In this document: positions 56,355 through 64,000 of the stretch, one piece after another
Numbering within the stretch: position 1 is the stretch's first letter
Layout: every line of letters begins with the position of its first letter
Assembly: GCF_022678625.1 (NCBI RefSeq)
Contig: NZ_JALBYQ010000005.1
Coordinates: 62,001 to 126,000, forward strand
Length of the DNA stretch: 64,000 bases
DNA from: Aliiroseovarius subalbicans
GTDB lineage: Bacteria; Pseudomonadota; Alphaproteobacteria; Rhodobacterales; Rhodobacteraceae
Direction: 5' to 3'
Position numbers and translations under genes: made by a program
Notes under the pieces: model-generated
Database searches by the model: none
Told to the model about the DNA's origin: nothing
Seen by the model: the letters and a program-made list of their open reading frames with translations, nothing else

Positions 56355-56929
56355 TGCAATACCTCGGCGATGCGGCGGCGAAGCTCGGGCAACAAATTGG
56401 CCTCGAACCACGGGTTTTTCTTCAGCCATCCCGTATTGCGCCAGGACGGATGAGGCAAGGGGAACACGCGCGGCGCATGGTCTCGCCAGGCGGCGACGTT
56501 GTCTGTAACAGATGCGCGATTTCGCAGATGCCAGGCCTGCGCATGGCCCCCGACCAACAAGGTCAGAGCCACATCGACCAGGGCGTCATCCACCCGTGCG
56601 CCCCAGGTGTCCGCGCACAGTTTTGGCGGCGGCAGGTCCGAGCCTCTGGCGTCATAGCCGGGAAAGCAGAACGCCATCGGGGTGATGGCGATGCGGTCGC
56701 GGTCATAGAATGCGTCACGCTCCAGCCCCATCCAATCGCGCAACCGGTCACCTGATCGGTCGTTGAAGGGCAGGCCGGTGTCATGCACCCGCATTCCCGG
56801 CGCCTGACCGATCACCCGAATGCGGGCGCCGGGGCGGAACCAGGCGACGGGGCGCGGTACATGTGCGGTGCGCGTGGCCGCGAAACGGGCAGCACACAGG
56901 CGGCAGGCAGAGATGTCGTCACTTAGCAT
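56351..56929 (-). CDS. Uracil-DNA glycosylase family protein
   Basis: A 192-residue protein of the UDG superfamily. It starts with a Cys pair (CRLCAARF), then motif 1 GQAPGMRVHDTGLPFNDRSG and motif 2 HPSWRNTGWLKKNPWF. Substitutions relative to family 4/5 enzymes make the exact substrate uncertain. Not a canonical Ung (which has GQDPYH). Co-translated with sseB. Its start at 56929 diverges from arsR at 57033. Confidence 0.85.
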   Translation of the reverse strand: MLSDDISACRLCAARFAATRTAHVPRPVAWFRPGARIRVIGQAPGMRVHDTGLPFNDRSGDRLRDWMGLERDAFYDRDRIAITPMAFCFPGYDARGSDLPPPKLCADTWGARVDDALVDVALTLLVGGHAQAWHLRNRASVTDNVAAWRDHAPRVFPLPHPSWRNTGWLKKNPWFEANLLPELRRRIAEVLQ

Positions 56930-56972
56930 GGCGGCAAACTAGACGATCATGCCCCGCGCGTCGCCCGCATTC

Positions 56973-57034
56973 ATTTCGATAATTTTCGAAATAATTCTTG
57001 CGCCACTCTTTTATTTCGATATTTCTAGAAACAT
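56973..57034. promoter_or_regulatory. Two ATTTCGATA-type dyads upstream of arsR
   Basis: ATTTCGATAATTTTCGAAAT (56973-56992) and a second copy ATTTCGATATTTCTAGAAAC (57013-57032) are AT-rich near-palindromes in the UDG-arsR region, the second touching the arsR start codon. Two operator copies flanking a promoter are typical of ArsR-type autoregulation. Confidence 0.7.
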
Positions 57035-57380
57035 GAAACACGAATCCCCCCTTGCCGATCCCCTGAGCCCGGAGGTCGCCGCCAGCACCTTCGCCGCCCT
57101 GGGCAGCGAACAACGCCTGGACGTGCTGCGCACCCTGGTGCGCGCCGGGCCCGAGGGCTTGAGCATCGGTGAGCTGGGCCAGCGCTGCGGCGTGACCGGC
57201 TCCACCCTGACCCATCACATGAAAATCCTCGCTGCCGCCAAGCTGGTCAGCCAGGAAAAGCAGGGCCGCTCGATCATCTGTGTGGCCGCCGACATCCAGG
57301 TCATGCAGTCGCTGACCGACTACCTTCTGAACGAATGCTGCGCTGATTGCGCGCCCGAAAAGGCTCATAACCATGGCTGA
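57033..57380 (+). CDS. ArsR/SmtB family metal(loid)-responsive regulator
   Basis: A 115-residue winged-helix repressor: FAALGSEQRLDVLRTLVRAGPEGLSIGELGQRCGVTGSTLTHHMKILAAAKLVSQEKQGRSI. The C-terminal NECCADCAPEKAHNHG carries three Cys and two His and probably forms the metal or metalloid site. Start at 57033, shorter than the open frame. Overlaps the permease gene by 8 nt; operator dyads lie just upstream. Confidence 0.92.
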   Translation: MKHESPLADPLSPEVAASTFAALGSEQRLDVLRTLVRAGPEGLSIGELGQRCGVTGSTLTHHMKILAAAKLVSQEKQGRSIICVAADIQVMQSLTDYLLNECCADCAPEKAHNHG

Positions 57381-58404
57381 CACGACCCAAACCGCCCCGA
57401 AATCCTGGAAAATCGACAAGGCCTGGGTGGCAATCCTGCTGATCCCGGTGATCGTCGCGATCTTTGATGCGGCCGAGGTCTGGCCAATGCTGACCTTCGC
57501 CGCCGGGGCCATCGGCCACACCGGCATTTTCATCATCTTCGCGGTGCTCGCGGTGGCCTATATGAAGGCAACCGGGGCGGAAAACCTTCTGGCCAAGGCC
57601 TTCGAAGGGCGCGAGACGCACATGATCTTCATGGCGGCCCTGATGGGGGGCATTTCGCCCTTCTGCTCCTGCGAGGTCATTCCCTTCATCGCGGCCCTTC
57701 TGGCCGTGGGGGCGCCCTTGTCGGCGGTCATGGCCTTCTGGTTGGCCTCGCCCCTGATGGACCCTGCCATGTTCCTGATCACGGCGGGCACGCTGGGGTA
57801 TCCCTTCGCCATCGCCAAGACCCTGGCGGCGGTGTCTCTGGGCCTGTTCGGCGGCTTCATGGTGAAAACCTTCGCGAAATCAGTGATTTTCGCCGATCCG
57901 TTGAAGAATGCCCCGGTGAAAAGCTGCTGTTCGTCCTCCTGCGGCGATGACAAGCCCTTTGCTGGTCAGACCGTGTGGAAGTTCTGGCCCCACGAAGACC
58001 GCCGCGTGACCTTCCGCGAAACGGTGGTTGAGAACGTGCTGTTCCTGGGGAAATGGCTGCTGCTGGCCTACATGATCGAGGCGCTGATGCTGCGCTATAT
58101 CCCCGCCGACCTGGTGGCCCAGGTGTTGGGCGGGCAGGGGATCGGCCCGATCCTTCTAGGCGCTCTGGTGGGCATGCCCGCCTACCTGAACGGCTATGCC
58201 GCCGTGCCGATGGTGGATGCGCTTTTGGGCCAAGGCATGTCCAACGGCGCGGCCATGTCCTTTGTGCTTGCTGGCGGTGTCAGTTGCATCCCCGCAGCCA
58301 TCGCGGTTTGGGCGCTGGTCAAGCCGCGCGTCTTCGCGGCCTACCTTGGATTGGCGCTTGTTGGCGCAATCATCGCGGGTTTTACATGGAATCTTGTCGC
58401 TTGA
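57373..58404 (+). CDS. ArsP/YraQ (DUF318) family permease
   Basis: A 343-residue membrane permease with about ten helices. The family motif FCSCEVIPF is in GGISPFCSCEVIPFIAALL; VGMPAYLNGYAAVPMVDALL is the second repeat. A loop near residue 182 has SCCSSSC, matching the Cys-rich tail of the regulator. ArsP-type members export trivalent organoarsenicals; YraQ relatives have other substrates, so arsenic is one possibility. Co-transcribed with the ArsR gene. Confidence 0.88.
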   Translation: MADTTQTAPKSWKIDKAWVAILLIPVIVAIFDAAEVWPMLTFAAGAIGHTGIFIIFAVLAVAYMKATGAENLLAKAFEGRETHMIFMAALMGGISPFCSCEVIPFIAALLAVGAPLSAVMAFWLASPLMDPAMFLITAGTLGYPFAIAKTLAAVSLGLFGGFMVKTFAKSVIFADPLKNAPVKSCCSSSCGDDKPFAGQTVWKFWPHEDRRVTFRETVVENVLFLGKWLLLAYMIEALMLRYIPADLVAQVLGGQGIGPILLGALVGMPAYLNGYAAVPMVDALLGQGMSNGAAMSFVLAGGVSCIPAAIAVWALVKPRVFAAYLGLALVGAIIAGFTWNLVA

Positions 58405-58480
58405 AGCGGTGACATCTTGCCCAGGCTGCCCTGTTCCAGTATCCCGGCGGAAACGTTGGACTTAGGGACGGGGCACACAC

Positions 58481-59779
58481 ATGTATCGTGTATGGAACTT
58501 CATCACCGCTTATTCGATTCTGCTGATCGGGGGGGCGTTGCTGGCCCTGATCTGGGCGAATATCGATGCGCATTCCTACCACCACTTTGTGGAATACCCG
58601 CTGTGGTTCAACTCGATCATCGGGGTGGACATCGGCCACTGGACCCATGCCTATGGCGAAGCCGCGCACCATTATGAGGTCGGGGACGTCGAAAAGGTCC
58701 TGACCCTTCACTACCTGGTGAACGACGCGCTCATGGCGCTGTTCTTCTTCATCGCGGGCAAGGAAGTCTGGGAGGCCGTGATCCTCAAAAACGGCAGCCT
58801 GCGTGGCAAGAAAGCGGCGACGCCACTGTTCGCCACAGCCGGAGGCATGTTCGGGCCGATCGCGGTCTACCTTGGTTTGGCGGCTCTGCTGGGGTCGGAC
58901 GTTTATGACGCCGTCGCCCGCGGCTGGGCGATCCCGACCGCAACCGACATCGCGTTCAGCTACCTTGTCGGTCGGCTCGTGTTCGGCGCGGGCCACCCCG
59001 CCGTGCGGTTCCTGCTGCTTCTGGCCATTGCCGATGACGCGGCGGGGCTGGTCATCCTTGCCATCTTCTACCCGTCCGGTGAGCTGGCGGTGGAATGGCT
59101 GGGGCTGGCCGTCGTGTCCACGCTGGCCGCGTATTTCTTCTTCAACTGGCTGCCGCGCCGCTTGGATCGTGGCGACCAGGCCCGTCCCCGGTCCACCTGG
59201 ATGCGCCAGAAACTGGGGTTTTGGCCCTATCTGGCCCTGGGTGCTGTGGGCTGGTTCGGCTTCGTACAATCGGGCATCCACCCGGCGCTGGGTCTTTTGC
59301 CGATTATTCCGGCAATCCCCCACGCCGACCGCGCCTTCGGCTTCTTCGCCGAGGCCGAGAAATACCTGCACGACATCCTCAACGAGATGGAACACAAGCT
59401 GGCCGTGCCGGTCGAGGTAGTGCTGTTCTTCTTCGGCCTTTTGAACGCGGGGGTCGAGTTCAACTCGATTAGTGAACCGACCTGGCTGGTGCTGGCCGGT
59501 CTGATCATCGGCAAACCGGTGGGTATCCTGCTGTTTGGCTGGTTCGCGGCCTATCCGCTGCGCCTGGGTCTGCCACAGGGCATGCGCACGCTGGACCTGA
59601 TCGTGATCGGCTTTGTCGCCGCGATCGGCTTTACCGTGTCGCTGTTCGTGGCCTCGGTGGCCTTCGAGGCCGGACCGGTGCAGGATGCCGCCAAGATGGG
59701 CGCATTGTTCAGCTTTGGCGCTGTGTTCTTGTCCTTCATCGCCGGCAAATTGTTGCGGGTTGAGAAACAAGACACCTGA
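58481..59779 (+). CDS. Second NhaA-family Na+/H+ antiporter
   Basis: A 432-residue NhaA-type antiporter, longer than the first by 35 residues at the N-terminus and in the middle. The aspartate pair is in LLAIADDAAGLVILAIFY, the upstream Asp in AIPTATDIAFSYLVG. FIAGKEVWEAV corresponds to the sensor region. It diverges in sequence from the copy at 28853, so it is an ancient paralogue. Located 76 nt after the permease gene on the same strand, suggesting a shared unit. Confidence 0.9.
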   Translation: MYRVWNFITAYSILLIGGALLALIWANIDAHSYHHFVEYPLWFNSIIGVDIGHWTHAYGEAAHHYEVGDVEKVLTLHYLVNDALMALFFFIAGKEVWEAVILKNGSLRGKKAATPLFATAGGMFGPIAVYLGLAALLGSDVYDAVARGWAIPTATDIAFSYLVGRLVFGAGHPAVRFLLLLAIADDAAGLVILAIFYPSGELAVEWLGLAVVSTLAAYFFFNWLPRRLDRGDQARPRSTWMRQKLGFWPYLALGAVGWFGFVQSGIHPALGLLPIIPAIPHADRAFGFFAEAEKYLHDILNEMEHKLAVPVEVVLFFFGLLNAGVEFNSISEPTWLVLAGLIIGKPVGILLFGWFAAYPLRLGLPQGMRTLDLIVIGFVAAIGFTVSLFVASVAFEAGPVQDAAKMGALFSFGAVFLSFIAGKLLRVEKQDT

Positions 59780-59785
59780 AGAAAG

Positions 59786-59817
59786 GCCGTTTCGGGGGCG
59801 ATTGTCCCCGAAACGGC
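59786..59817 (+). terminator. Inverted repeat after the second nhaA
   Basis: A perfect 12-bp stem (59786-59797 with 59806-59817) and 8-nt loop, 6 nt past the stop. The plus-strand tail is only AACAAATT, so it is a weak intrinsic terminator, but the minus strand tail CTTTCTTC makes it look bidirectional. Confidence 0.7.
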
Positions 59818-59870
59818 AACAAATTCCCGCCACATTTGGCCGCAATTTCCCTCAAACTACCCTCAAACCA

Positions 59871-59926
59871 TTGTGTTTGGGGGGTTTCATCCGACATAAT
59901 GGTGCCCAAATGAGCCTCTAAGCTCA
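59871..59926 (+). promoter_or_regulatory. Possible promoter and dyad before the capsule export genes
   Basis: TTGTGT (59871-59876) and CATAAT (59895-59900), with an 18-nt spacer, could be a promoter. Right after it ATGAGC and GCTCAT (59909-59926) form a 6-bp hairpin with a 6-nt loop in the leader. About 60 nt remain before the first ATG. Confidence 0.4.
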
Positions 59927-59985
59927 TCGTTAACGAAGCTCGGTTAAGAGCGATGAGGCAAAAGTTGCAGTGTCGGGGCGTGTGA

Positions 59986-60645
59986 ATGCTCGAATTCATC
60001 AATGTCAGCAAGTCCTATTGGACCGGCAAACAGCGCAAGGTCATCCTTGACCGGGCGTCGTTTCGCGTGGAGCTGGGAAATTCGATGGGGATCCTGGCGC
60101 CGAACGGGACCGGCAAAAGCACGATCGTAAGCATGATGGCGGGGTTGGAGAAGCCTGACGAGGGCGAAATCCGCCGCACCTGCCGGGTCTCATTCCCGCT
60201 GGGTTTCATGGGTGGAGTGATCCCGAAACTGTCCGCCAAGGAAAACGCCCGCTATGTCGCGCGGCTTTACGGGCTGGACCCGGATTACCTTGAGGCGTTT
60301 ACCCGCTGGCTCTGCGGGCTTGAGGAATACTACGATTTCCCGGTTGGCACCTATTCACAGGGCATGAAGGCGCGGTTCACCTTCTCGCTTTTGCTGGCAC
60401 TGGAGTTTGACATCTATCTGATCGACGAAGGCATGCCGCAAACCACGGATGCCGAGTTTAACCGCAAGGCCGGTGACGTGCTGCGCCAGCGGTTGGAAAA
60501 TGCTACCGTCATCGTCGTGTCGCACCAGGCGCAGACGCTTGAGAAATTCTGTCGATCCGCCGCAGTGCTGCGCGATGGCCAACTCTATCAATTTGACACC
60601 TTGGAAGAAGCGAAACAGCTGTATGACTACGAAACCCAAGGCTAA
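59986..60645 (+). CDS. Capsule-type polysaccharide export ATPase (KpsT-like)
   Basis: A 219-residue ABC ATPase of the KpsT/BexA type. Walker A is APNGTGKST at 38-46, in which the usual first Gly is Ala38. The signature YSQGMKAR (123-130) fits the capsule export group, and Walker B IYLIDEG has Asp147 and Glu148. It would pair with a KpsM-type permease, not found in this window. The KpsE-like gene starts 23 nt before its stop. Confidence 0.88.
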   Translation: MLEFINVSKSYWTGKQRKVILDRASFRVELGNSMGILAPNGTGKSTIVSMMAGLEKPDEGEIRRTCRVSFPLGFMGGVIPKLSAKENARYVARLYGLDPDYLEAFTRWLCGLEEYYDFPVGTYSQGMKARFTFSLLLALEFDIYLIDEGMPQTTDAEFNRKAGDVLRQRLENATVIVVSHQAQTLEKFCRSAAVLRDGQLYQFDTLEEAKQLYDYETQG

Positions 60646-62359
60646 GAAATTCCGCATCCGGCGCTCGACGTCTGCGGGGAACTCGGGCGAACAGCCCGGG
60701 CGTCGGGCCGCGTCTGCGCCCGCCCCGACCGCCGCACCCACACCGAAACGCCCGACCGCCGCCGGTGTGGCCGGAGGCGAACGCCCGCAGCCGCAACAAC
60801 CGCAACAACCACGCCAGCTGAACCCGATGGAAGAGGCCGCACTTGCCGGGCATGAAGACGGGTTTACCGGAACGTTCAACCAGGCCGCGACCGCCCGCGA
60901 AGGCGTGGTCGAAAGCGCGGCCGAAGTGGCCGCTGAAGACGAGATTGCGGCAATCCGACAAGAGGGGCTGACCGGACGACAGCTGCGTATGGCGCGGCGC
61001 GTGGCGCAGAAACACGGGCTTCCGGCAACGTCGGATTTTGACGCGGTGCGCCTGTTGCGTCGTGCTGGGATCGACCCGTTCCAACGCGCGACGATGCTGG
61101 AACTTGTGTCCGCCGATGGACCGCCGGCTGGAGAAGCATTTGCGCAACTGCCGCAAACCGTACCGCAACAGCCGCAGACGTTGCCCTCGACCAATGTGAT
61201 GGACGCCGCCGCGCGCGCCAAATCGGTGATGGAAATCCAGTTGGATATCGCCCGCCGCCGCCGCAAGAAAATGGTGCTGCTGTTGACGCGGCTGGCCTTT
61301 TTCGTGCTGTTGCCGACGCTGCTGGCGGGCTACTACTACTATGCTGTTGCCACGCCGATGTATGCGACCAAGTCCGAGTTCGTGATCCAGCAGGCCGACA
61401 GCCAGGGCTCGGGCGGCCTGGGTGGCCTGTTTGCGGGCACCGGGCTCGCGTCCTCCCAGGACAGCATCACGGTGCAAAGCTATCTGACATCGCGTGAGGC
61501 GATGCTGCGGTTGGACAGCGACGTGGGCTTCAAGAACCATTTCAGCGCGGATGGGATCGACCCGATCCAGCGGCTGGACAGTGAAGCATCCAACGAGGCC
61601 GCCTTCAAGCTCTACAAGCGCAACGTGAAAATCGGCTTCGACCCGACCGAAGGCATCATCAAGATGGAAGTTATCGCCGCCAGTGCCGCGCAATCGGCGC
61701 TCTATAGTGAAGAGCTGATCAGATATGCCGAGGAACGGGTGGACAACCTGACCCAACGCAAGCGCGAAGATCAGATGCAGGGCGCGCGCGAAAGCTATGA
61801 AGAAGCCGAGGCAAAGATGCTGGCGGCTCAGGCCGAGGTGTTGCGTCTGCAAGAAGAGATGGGGGTTTTCGATGCCAATACCGAAAGTGGCGCGATCATG
61901 ACCCAGATCACCAGCTTCGAGACCGAACTGTTGAACAAACAGCTCGCCCTGGACCAATTGCTGTCGAACCCGCGTCCGAACCAAGCGCGTGTGGACGGCA
62001 TCAAGGGCGACATCTCGCGGCTTGAAGCCACGGTGGCGGAGTTGCGCGCGAAGCTGACTGAAAACACCGGTGGCTCCGGATCGCTGGCGTCGATCAGCGG
62101 CCAGCTTCTGATCGCACAGACCAACATGCAGACCCGCACACTTCTGATGCAACAGGCGCTGCAACAGCTGGAAACGGCGCGGATCGAAGCGAACAAGCAG
62201 ACCCGGTATCTGTCGATGGGTGTGACCCCGGTCGCCCCCGATGACCCGACCTATCCGCGTGCCTTTGAAAACACCTTGTTGGCGTTCCTGATCTTCTCGG
62301 GCATCTACCTGATGGCATCGCTGACGGCATCGATTCTGCGCGAACAGGTTTCGGCCTGA
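60623..62359 (+). CDS. Capsule export inner-membrane protein (KpsE/Wzz-like)
   Basis: A 578-residue chain-length/export protein. Residues 1-200 are an unusually long Pro/Ala/Gln-rich cytoplasmic region (many PQQPQQP and APAPT stretches), then a membrane helix (217-241), a periplasmic coiled coil (about 370-530; EAEAKMLAAQAEVLRLQEEMGVFD), and a second helix near 547-569. The TM-proximal DSQGSGGLGGLFAGTGLASSQDSITVQSYLTSREAML is typical of KpsE-type proteins. Its stop is coupled to the kdsA start. Confidence 0.87.
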   Translation: MTTKPKAKKFRIRRSTSAGNSGEQPGRRAASAPAPTAAPTPKRPTAAGVAGGERPQPQQPQQPRQLNPMEEAALAGHEDGFTGTFNQAATAREGVVESAAEVAAEDEIAAIRQEGLTGRQLRMARRVAQKHGLPATSDFDAVRLLRRAGIDPFQRATMLELVSADGPPAGEAFAQLPQTVPQQPQTLPSTNVMDAAARAKSVMEIQLDIARRRRKKMVLLLTRLAFFVLLPTLLAGYYYYAVATPMYATKSEFVIQQADSQGSGGLGGLFAGTGLASSQDSITVQSYLTSREAMLRLDSDVGFKNHFSADGIDPIQRLDSEASNEAAFKLYKRNVKIGFDPTEGIIKMEVIAASAAQSALYSEELIRYAEERVDNLTQRKREDQMQGARESYEEAEAKMLAAQAEVLRLQEEMGVFDANTESGAIMTQITSFETELLNKQLALDQLLSNPRPNQARVDGIKGDISRLEATVAELRAKLTENTGGSGSLASISGQLLIAQTNMQTRTLLMQQALQQLETARIEANKQTRYLSMGVTPVAPDDPTYPRAFENTLLAFLIFSGIYLMASLTASILREQVSA

Positions 62360-63192
62360 TGCAGGTGGTCGATATCGGCGGGGTGCGGATCGGCAACGAT
62401 CTGCCCCTGACCGTGATCGCCGGGCCTTGCCAACTTGAAGGGCTGGACCACGCCCTGAACATCGCCAAACAGATGGCCGAGATCTGCGCCGAACAGGGGT
62501 TGGGCTATGTCTTCAAGGCCTCGTTCGACAAGGCGAACCGCACATCGCAGAGCGGGCAACGTGGACCGGGGATGGAGGCGGGCCTTGCCATGCTGGGCGA
62601 GGTCAAGGCGCGGCTGGGCCTGCCGGTTCTGACCGACGTGCACCAACCCGACCAATGCGCCCCGGTGGCCGAGGTGGTCGACGTGTTGCAAATCCCCGCC
62701 TTCCTGTGTCGCCAGACCGACCTGTTGGTCGCCGCCGGGAAAACCGGCGCTGCGGTGAATATCAAGAAGGGGCAGTTCCTGGCCCCCTGGGACATGGCGC
62801 ATGTGACCGACAAGGTCGCAGGTACCGGGAACGAGAGGATCCTGCTGACCGAACGCGGCACCAGTTTTGGCTACAACACGCTTGTCACAGACATGCGTGG
62901 CTTGCCGCAGATGGCGCGCGCGGGTCACCCGGTGATCATGGATGCCACCCATGCGGTGCAAATGCCGGGCGGGCAGGGCGAGACCTCGGACGGCCAACGC
63001 GAATTTGCCCCGGCTCTGGCGCGCGCGGCGGTGTCGCTTGGCATTGCCGGCGTGTTCCTGGAAACCCACCCGGATCCAGACGCCGCCCCCTCGGACGGGC
63101 CGAACATGGTCGCGCTTTCGGACATGGCCCGTGTGATCGCCGATCTGGCCGCCTTCGATGCCGTCGCCAAGGCACGACCATTTCGCCTGTAG
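62359..63192 (+). CDS. kdsA: 3-deoxy-8-phosphooctulonate synthase
   Basis: A 277-residue KDO-8-phosphate synthase condensing arabinose-5-phosphate and PEP. AGPCQLEG has Cys at the position of the metal ligand in the metal-dependent class (the metal-free class has Asn). Other motifs are KASFDKANRTSQSGQRGPG, TDVHQPDQ and FLETHPDPDAAPSDGPNM. The ATG at 62359 shares one base with the TGA of the upstream gene (TGATG), so it is translationally coupled. KDO supplies lipid A-core and capsule linker, which fits its place here. Confidence 0.95.
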   Translation: MQVVDIGGVRIGNDLPLTVIAGPCQLEGLDHALNIAKQMAEICAEQGLGYVFKASFDKANRTSQSGQRGPGMEAGLAMLGEVKARLGLPVLTDVHQPDQCAPVAEVVDVLQIPAFLCRQTDLLVAAGKTGAAVNIKKGQFLAPWDMAHVTDKVAGTGNERILLTERGTSFGYNTLVTDMRGLPQMARAGHPVIMDATHAVQMPGGQGETSDGQREFAPALARAAVSLGIAGVFLETHPDPDAAPSDGPNMVALSDMARVIADLAAFDAVAKARPFRL

Positions 63193-63263
63193 CTGTCGCC
63201 ACACCACCCTTTTCCCGACGGTGCACCGGCGCTACACTCCTCGCAATCAAACCGGGGATTTTC

Positions 63264-64000
63264 ATGTCACTTTTCCGTCTGCTCGCGTTGCTTTTTTGCC
63301 TGACACTGCCTTTTTCGCCCGTGCAGGCGCAGGACGGCACCATTACAACCGAAACCGGCACCGCACAGGCCGAGGTCGACGCCGCCATGGCCACCCGCAT
63401 TCGAGAGATCATGGGCGAATTGGACGGGTTCACGGATGTCACCGTGATGGTGAACGAAGGGGTCGTGACCCTGCGCGGCACCACGCTGGAGACCACCGGC
63501 TATGACGAGCTGAGCGACCTTGTCGGGCGGGTCAACGGGGTCGTGGCGATCCAGAACGAGGTGAGTGTCTCGACCGATATCACCAAACGCCTGACCCCGG
63601 CGATGGAGCGGTTCTGGACCCGCATCAAACAGGGCACGGCCTATCTGCCGCTGGTCATGGTCGGGTTTTTCGCCTTCGGCGCGGTGGTCTTCGCAGGCTT
63701 CCTTGTCGCGCGGATGAAAGAACCCTGGAACACGCTGGCCCCTAACGCCTTCGTCGCTGACATCTACCGCGTATTGATCCGCCTGGCCTTCGTGGTCGCG
63801 GGCATCGTCGTGGCGTTGGACATCCTGGGCGCGACTGCACTTTTGTCCACCATCATGGGGGCGGCCGGTATTATCGGCTTGGCGCTGGGCTTTGCCGTGC
63901 GAGACACGGTAGAGAACTTCATTGCGAGCCTTCTGCTGTCGATCCGCCAGCCGTTTCGCCCCAACGACACGATCGAAATCGCCGGGGATGTGGGCAAGGT
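63264..64000 (+). CDS. Mechanosensitive ion channel with BON domain (C-terminus beyond window)
   Basis: The frame starts at 63264 and runs off the right edge after 245 codons. A signal peptide (residues 1-22, LLALLFCLTLPFSPVQA) is followed by a BON domain (about 35-100: GFTDVTVMVNEGVVTLRGTTL ... LVGRVNGVVAIQNEVSV), then membrane helices and the start of an MscS-type domain (LGATALLSTIMGAAGIIGLALGFAVRDTVENFIASLLLSIRQPF). Such a channel would release solutes on osmotic shock, with the BON domain in the periplasm. Confidence 0.88.
   Translation, partial: MSLFRLLALLFCLTLPFSPVQAQDGTITTETGTAQAEVDAAMATRIREIMGELDGFTDVTVMVNEGVVTLRGTTLETTGYDELSDLVGRVNGVVAIQNEVSVSTDITKRLTPAMERFWTRIKQGTAYLPLVMVGFFAFGAVVFAGFLVARMKEPWNTLAPNAFVADIYRVLIRLAFVVAGIVVALDILGATALLSTIMGAAGIIGLALGFAVRDTVENFIASLLLSIRQPFRPNDTIEIAGDVGK

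Noticed and set aside
55557-56929. SseB-UDG pair as a possible defence module
   Set aside because: Both belong to common housekeeping-type families, there is no nuclease or toxin partner, and the 4-nt overlap is common across this genome.

Overview
This is a 64 kb stretch of a GC-rich alphaproteobacterial chromosome, most likely from the Rhodobacterales (Roseobacter/Paracoccaceae group). The inference rests on gene content: a PccR/ScfR-type regulator beside propionyl-CoA carboxylase, a ChoXWV/BetICA choline-sulfate locus, an Hsp20-DUF1150 pair, HdaA, and several small families typical of this order. Genes are dense, many neighbours share 4-nt ATGA overlaps, and I see no rRNA, tRNA, insertion sequence, prophage or CRISPR array. 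Both window edges cut a gene.

Layout. (1) 1-9.2 kb, all minus strand: a secreted protein (cut), a DmpA/NylC-type peptidase, an SDR, a YcaQ-like DNA glycosylase, a thioesterase, an aldehyde dehydrogenase and a Dpp/Opp-type ABC importer that has permeases and a fused double ATPase but no binding protein here. (2) 9.3-16.1 kb: the choline regulon, with choXWV on minus diverging from betI-betC-betA on plus around a BetI-like palindrome. betB is absent. (3) 16.2-28.9 kb: PccR, propionyl-CoA carboxylase (pccB, pccA) and methylmalonyl-CoA mutase, which carry propionyl-CoA to succinyl-CoA. An accessory segment of small secreted proteins, with its own promoters and terminators, sits between pccB and pccA. 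(4) 28.9-33.4 kb: NhaA, VOC, GNAT, a DnaJ-like protein and an EEP hydrolase. (5) 33.5-39.1 kb, minus: PerM-like protein, HdaA, polyphosphate kinase and Ppx in one run. (6) 39.2-47.3 kb: a small secreted protein, an FAD oxidoreductase, proS, purE-purK, Hsp20-DUF1150, a glycosyltransferase-like protein and a quinone reductase. (7) 47.3-54.5 kb: sulfate activation (Sat-CysC), thioredoxin reductase with a divergent Lrp regulator, a 42-residue basic protein, pgeF-MidA-lgt, and ubiK. (8) 54.6-59.8 kb: two tandem CAP-type secreted proteins, SseB-UDG, and an ArsR-permease-NhaA cluster with cysteine-rich motifs. (9) 60-64 kb: KpsT-like and KpsE-like capsule export genes translationally coupled to kdsA, then a BON-MscS channel (cut).

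How they work together. The locus combines uptake and catabolism of choline sulfate with propionate assimilation. PccR-type TTTGCA motifs occur before pccR, before pccB and probably before the gene pair ending in pccA, so the regulator, carboxylase and possibly the inserted genes may form one regulon. I found no clear undescribed defence or conflict system. The most unusual pieces are the insulated insert inside the pcc locus, the CAP pair whose second member has lost its active-site histidines, the Cys-rich ArsR-permease-NhaA cluster, and two very small genes (42 and 55 residues).
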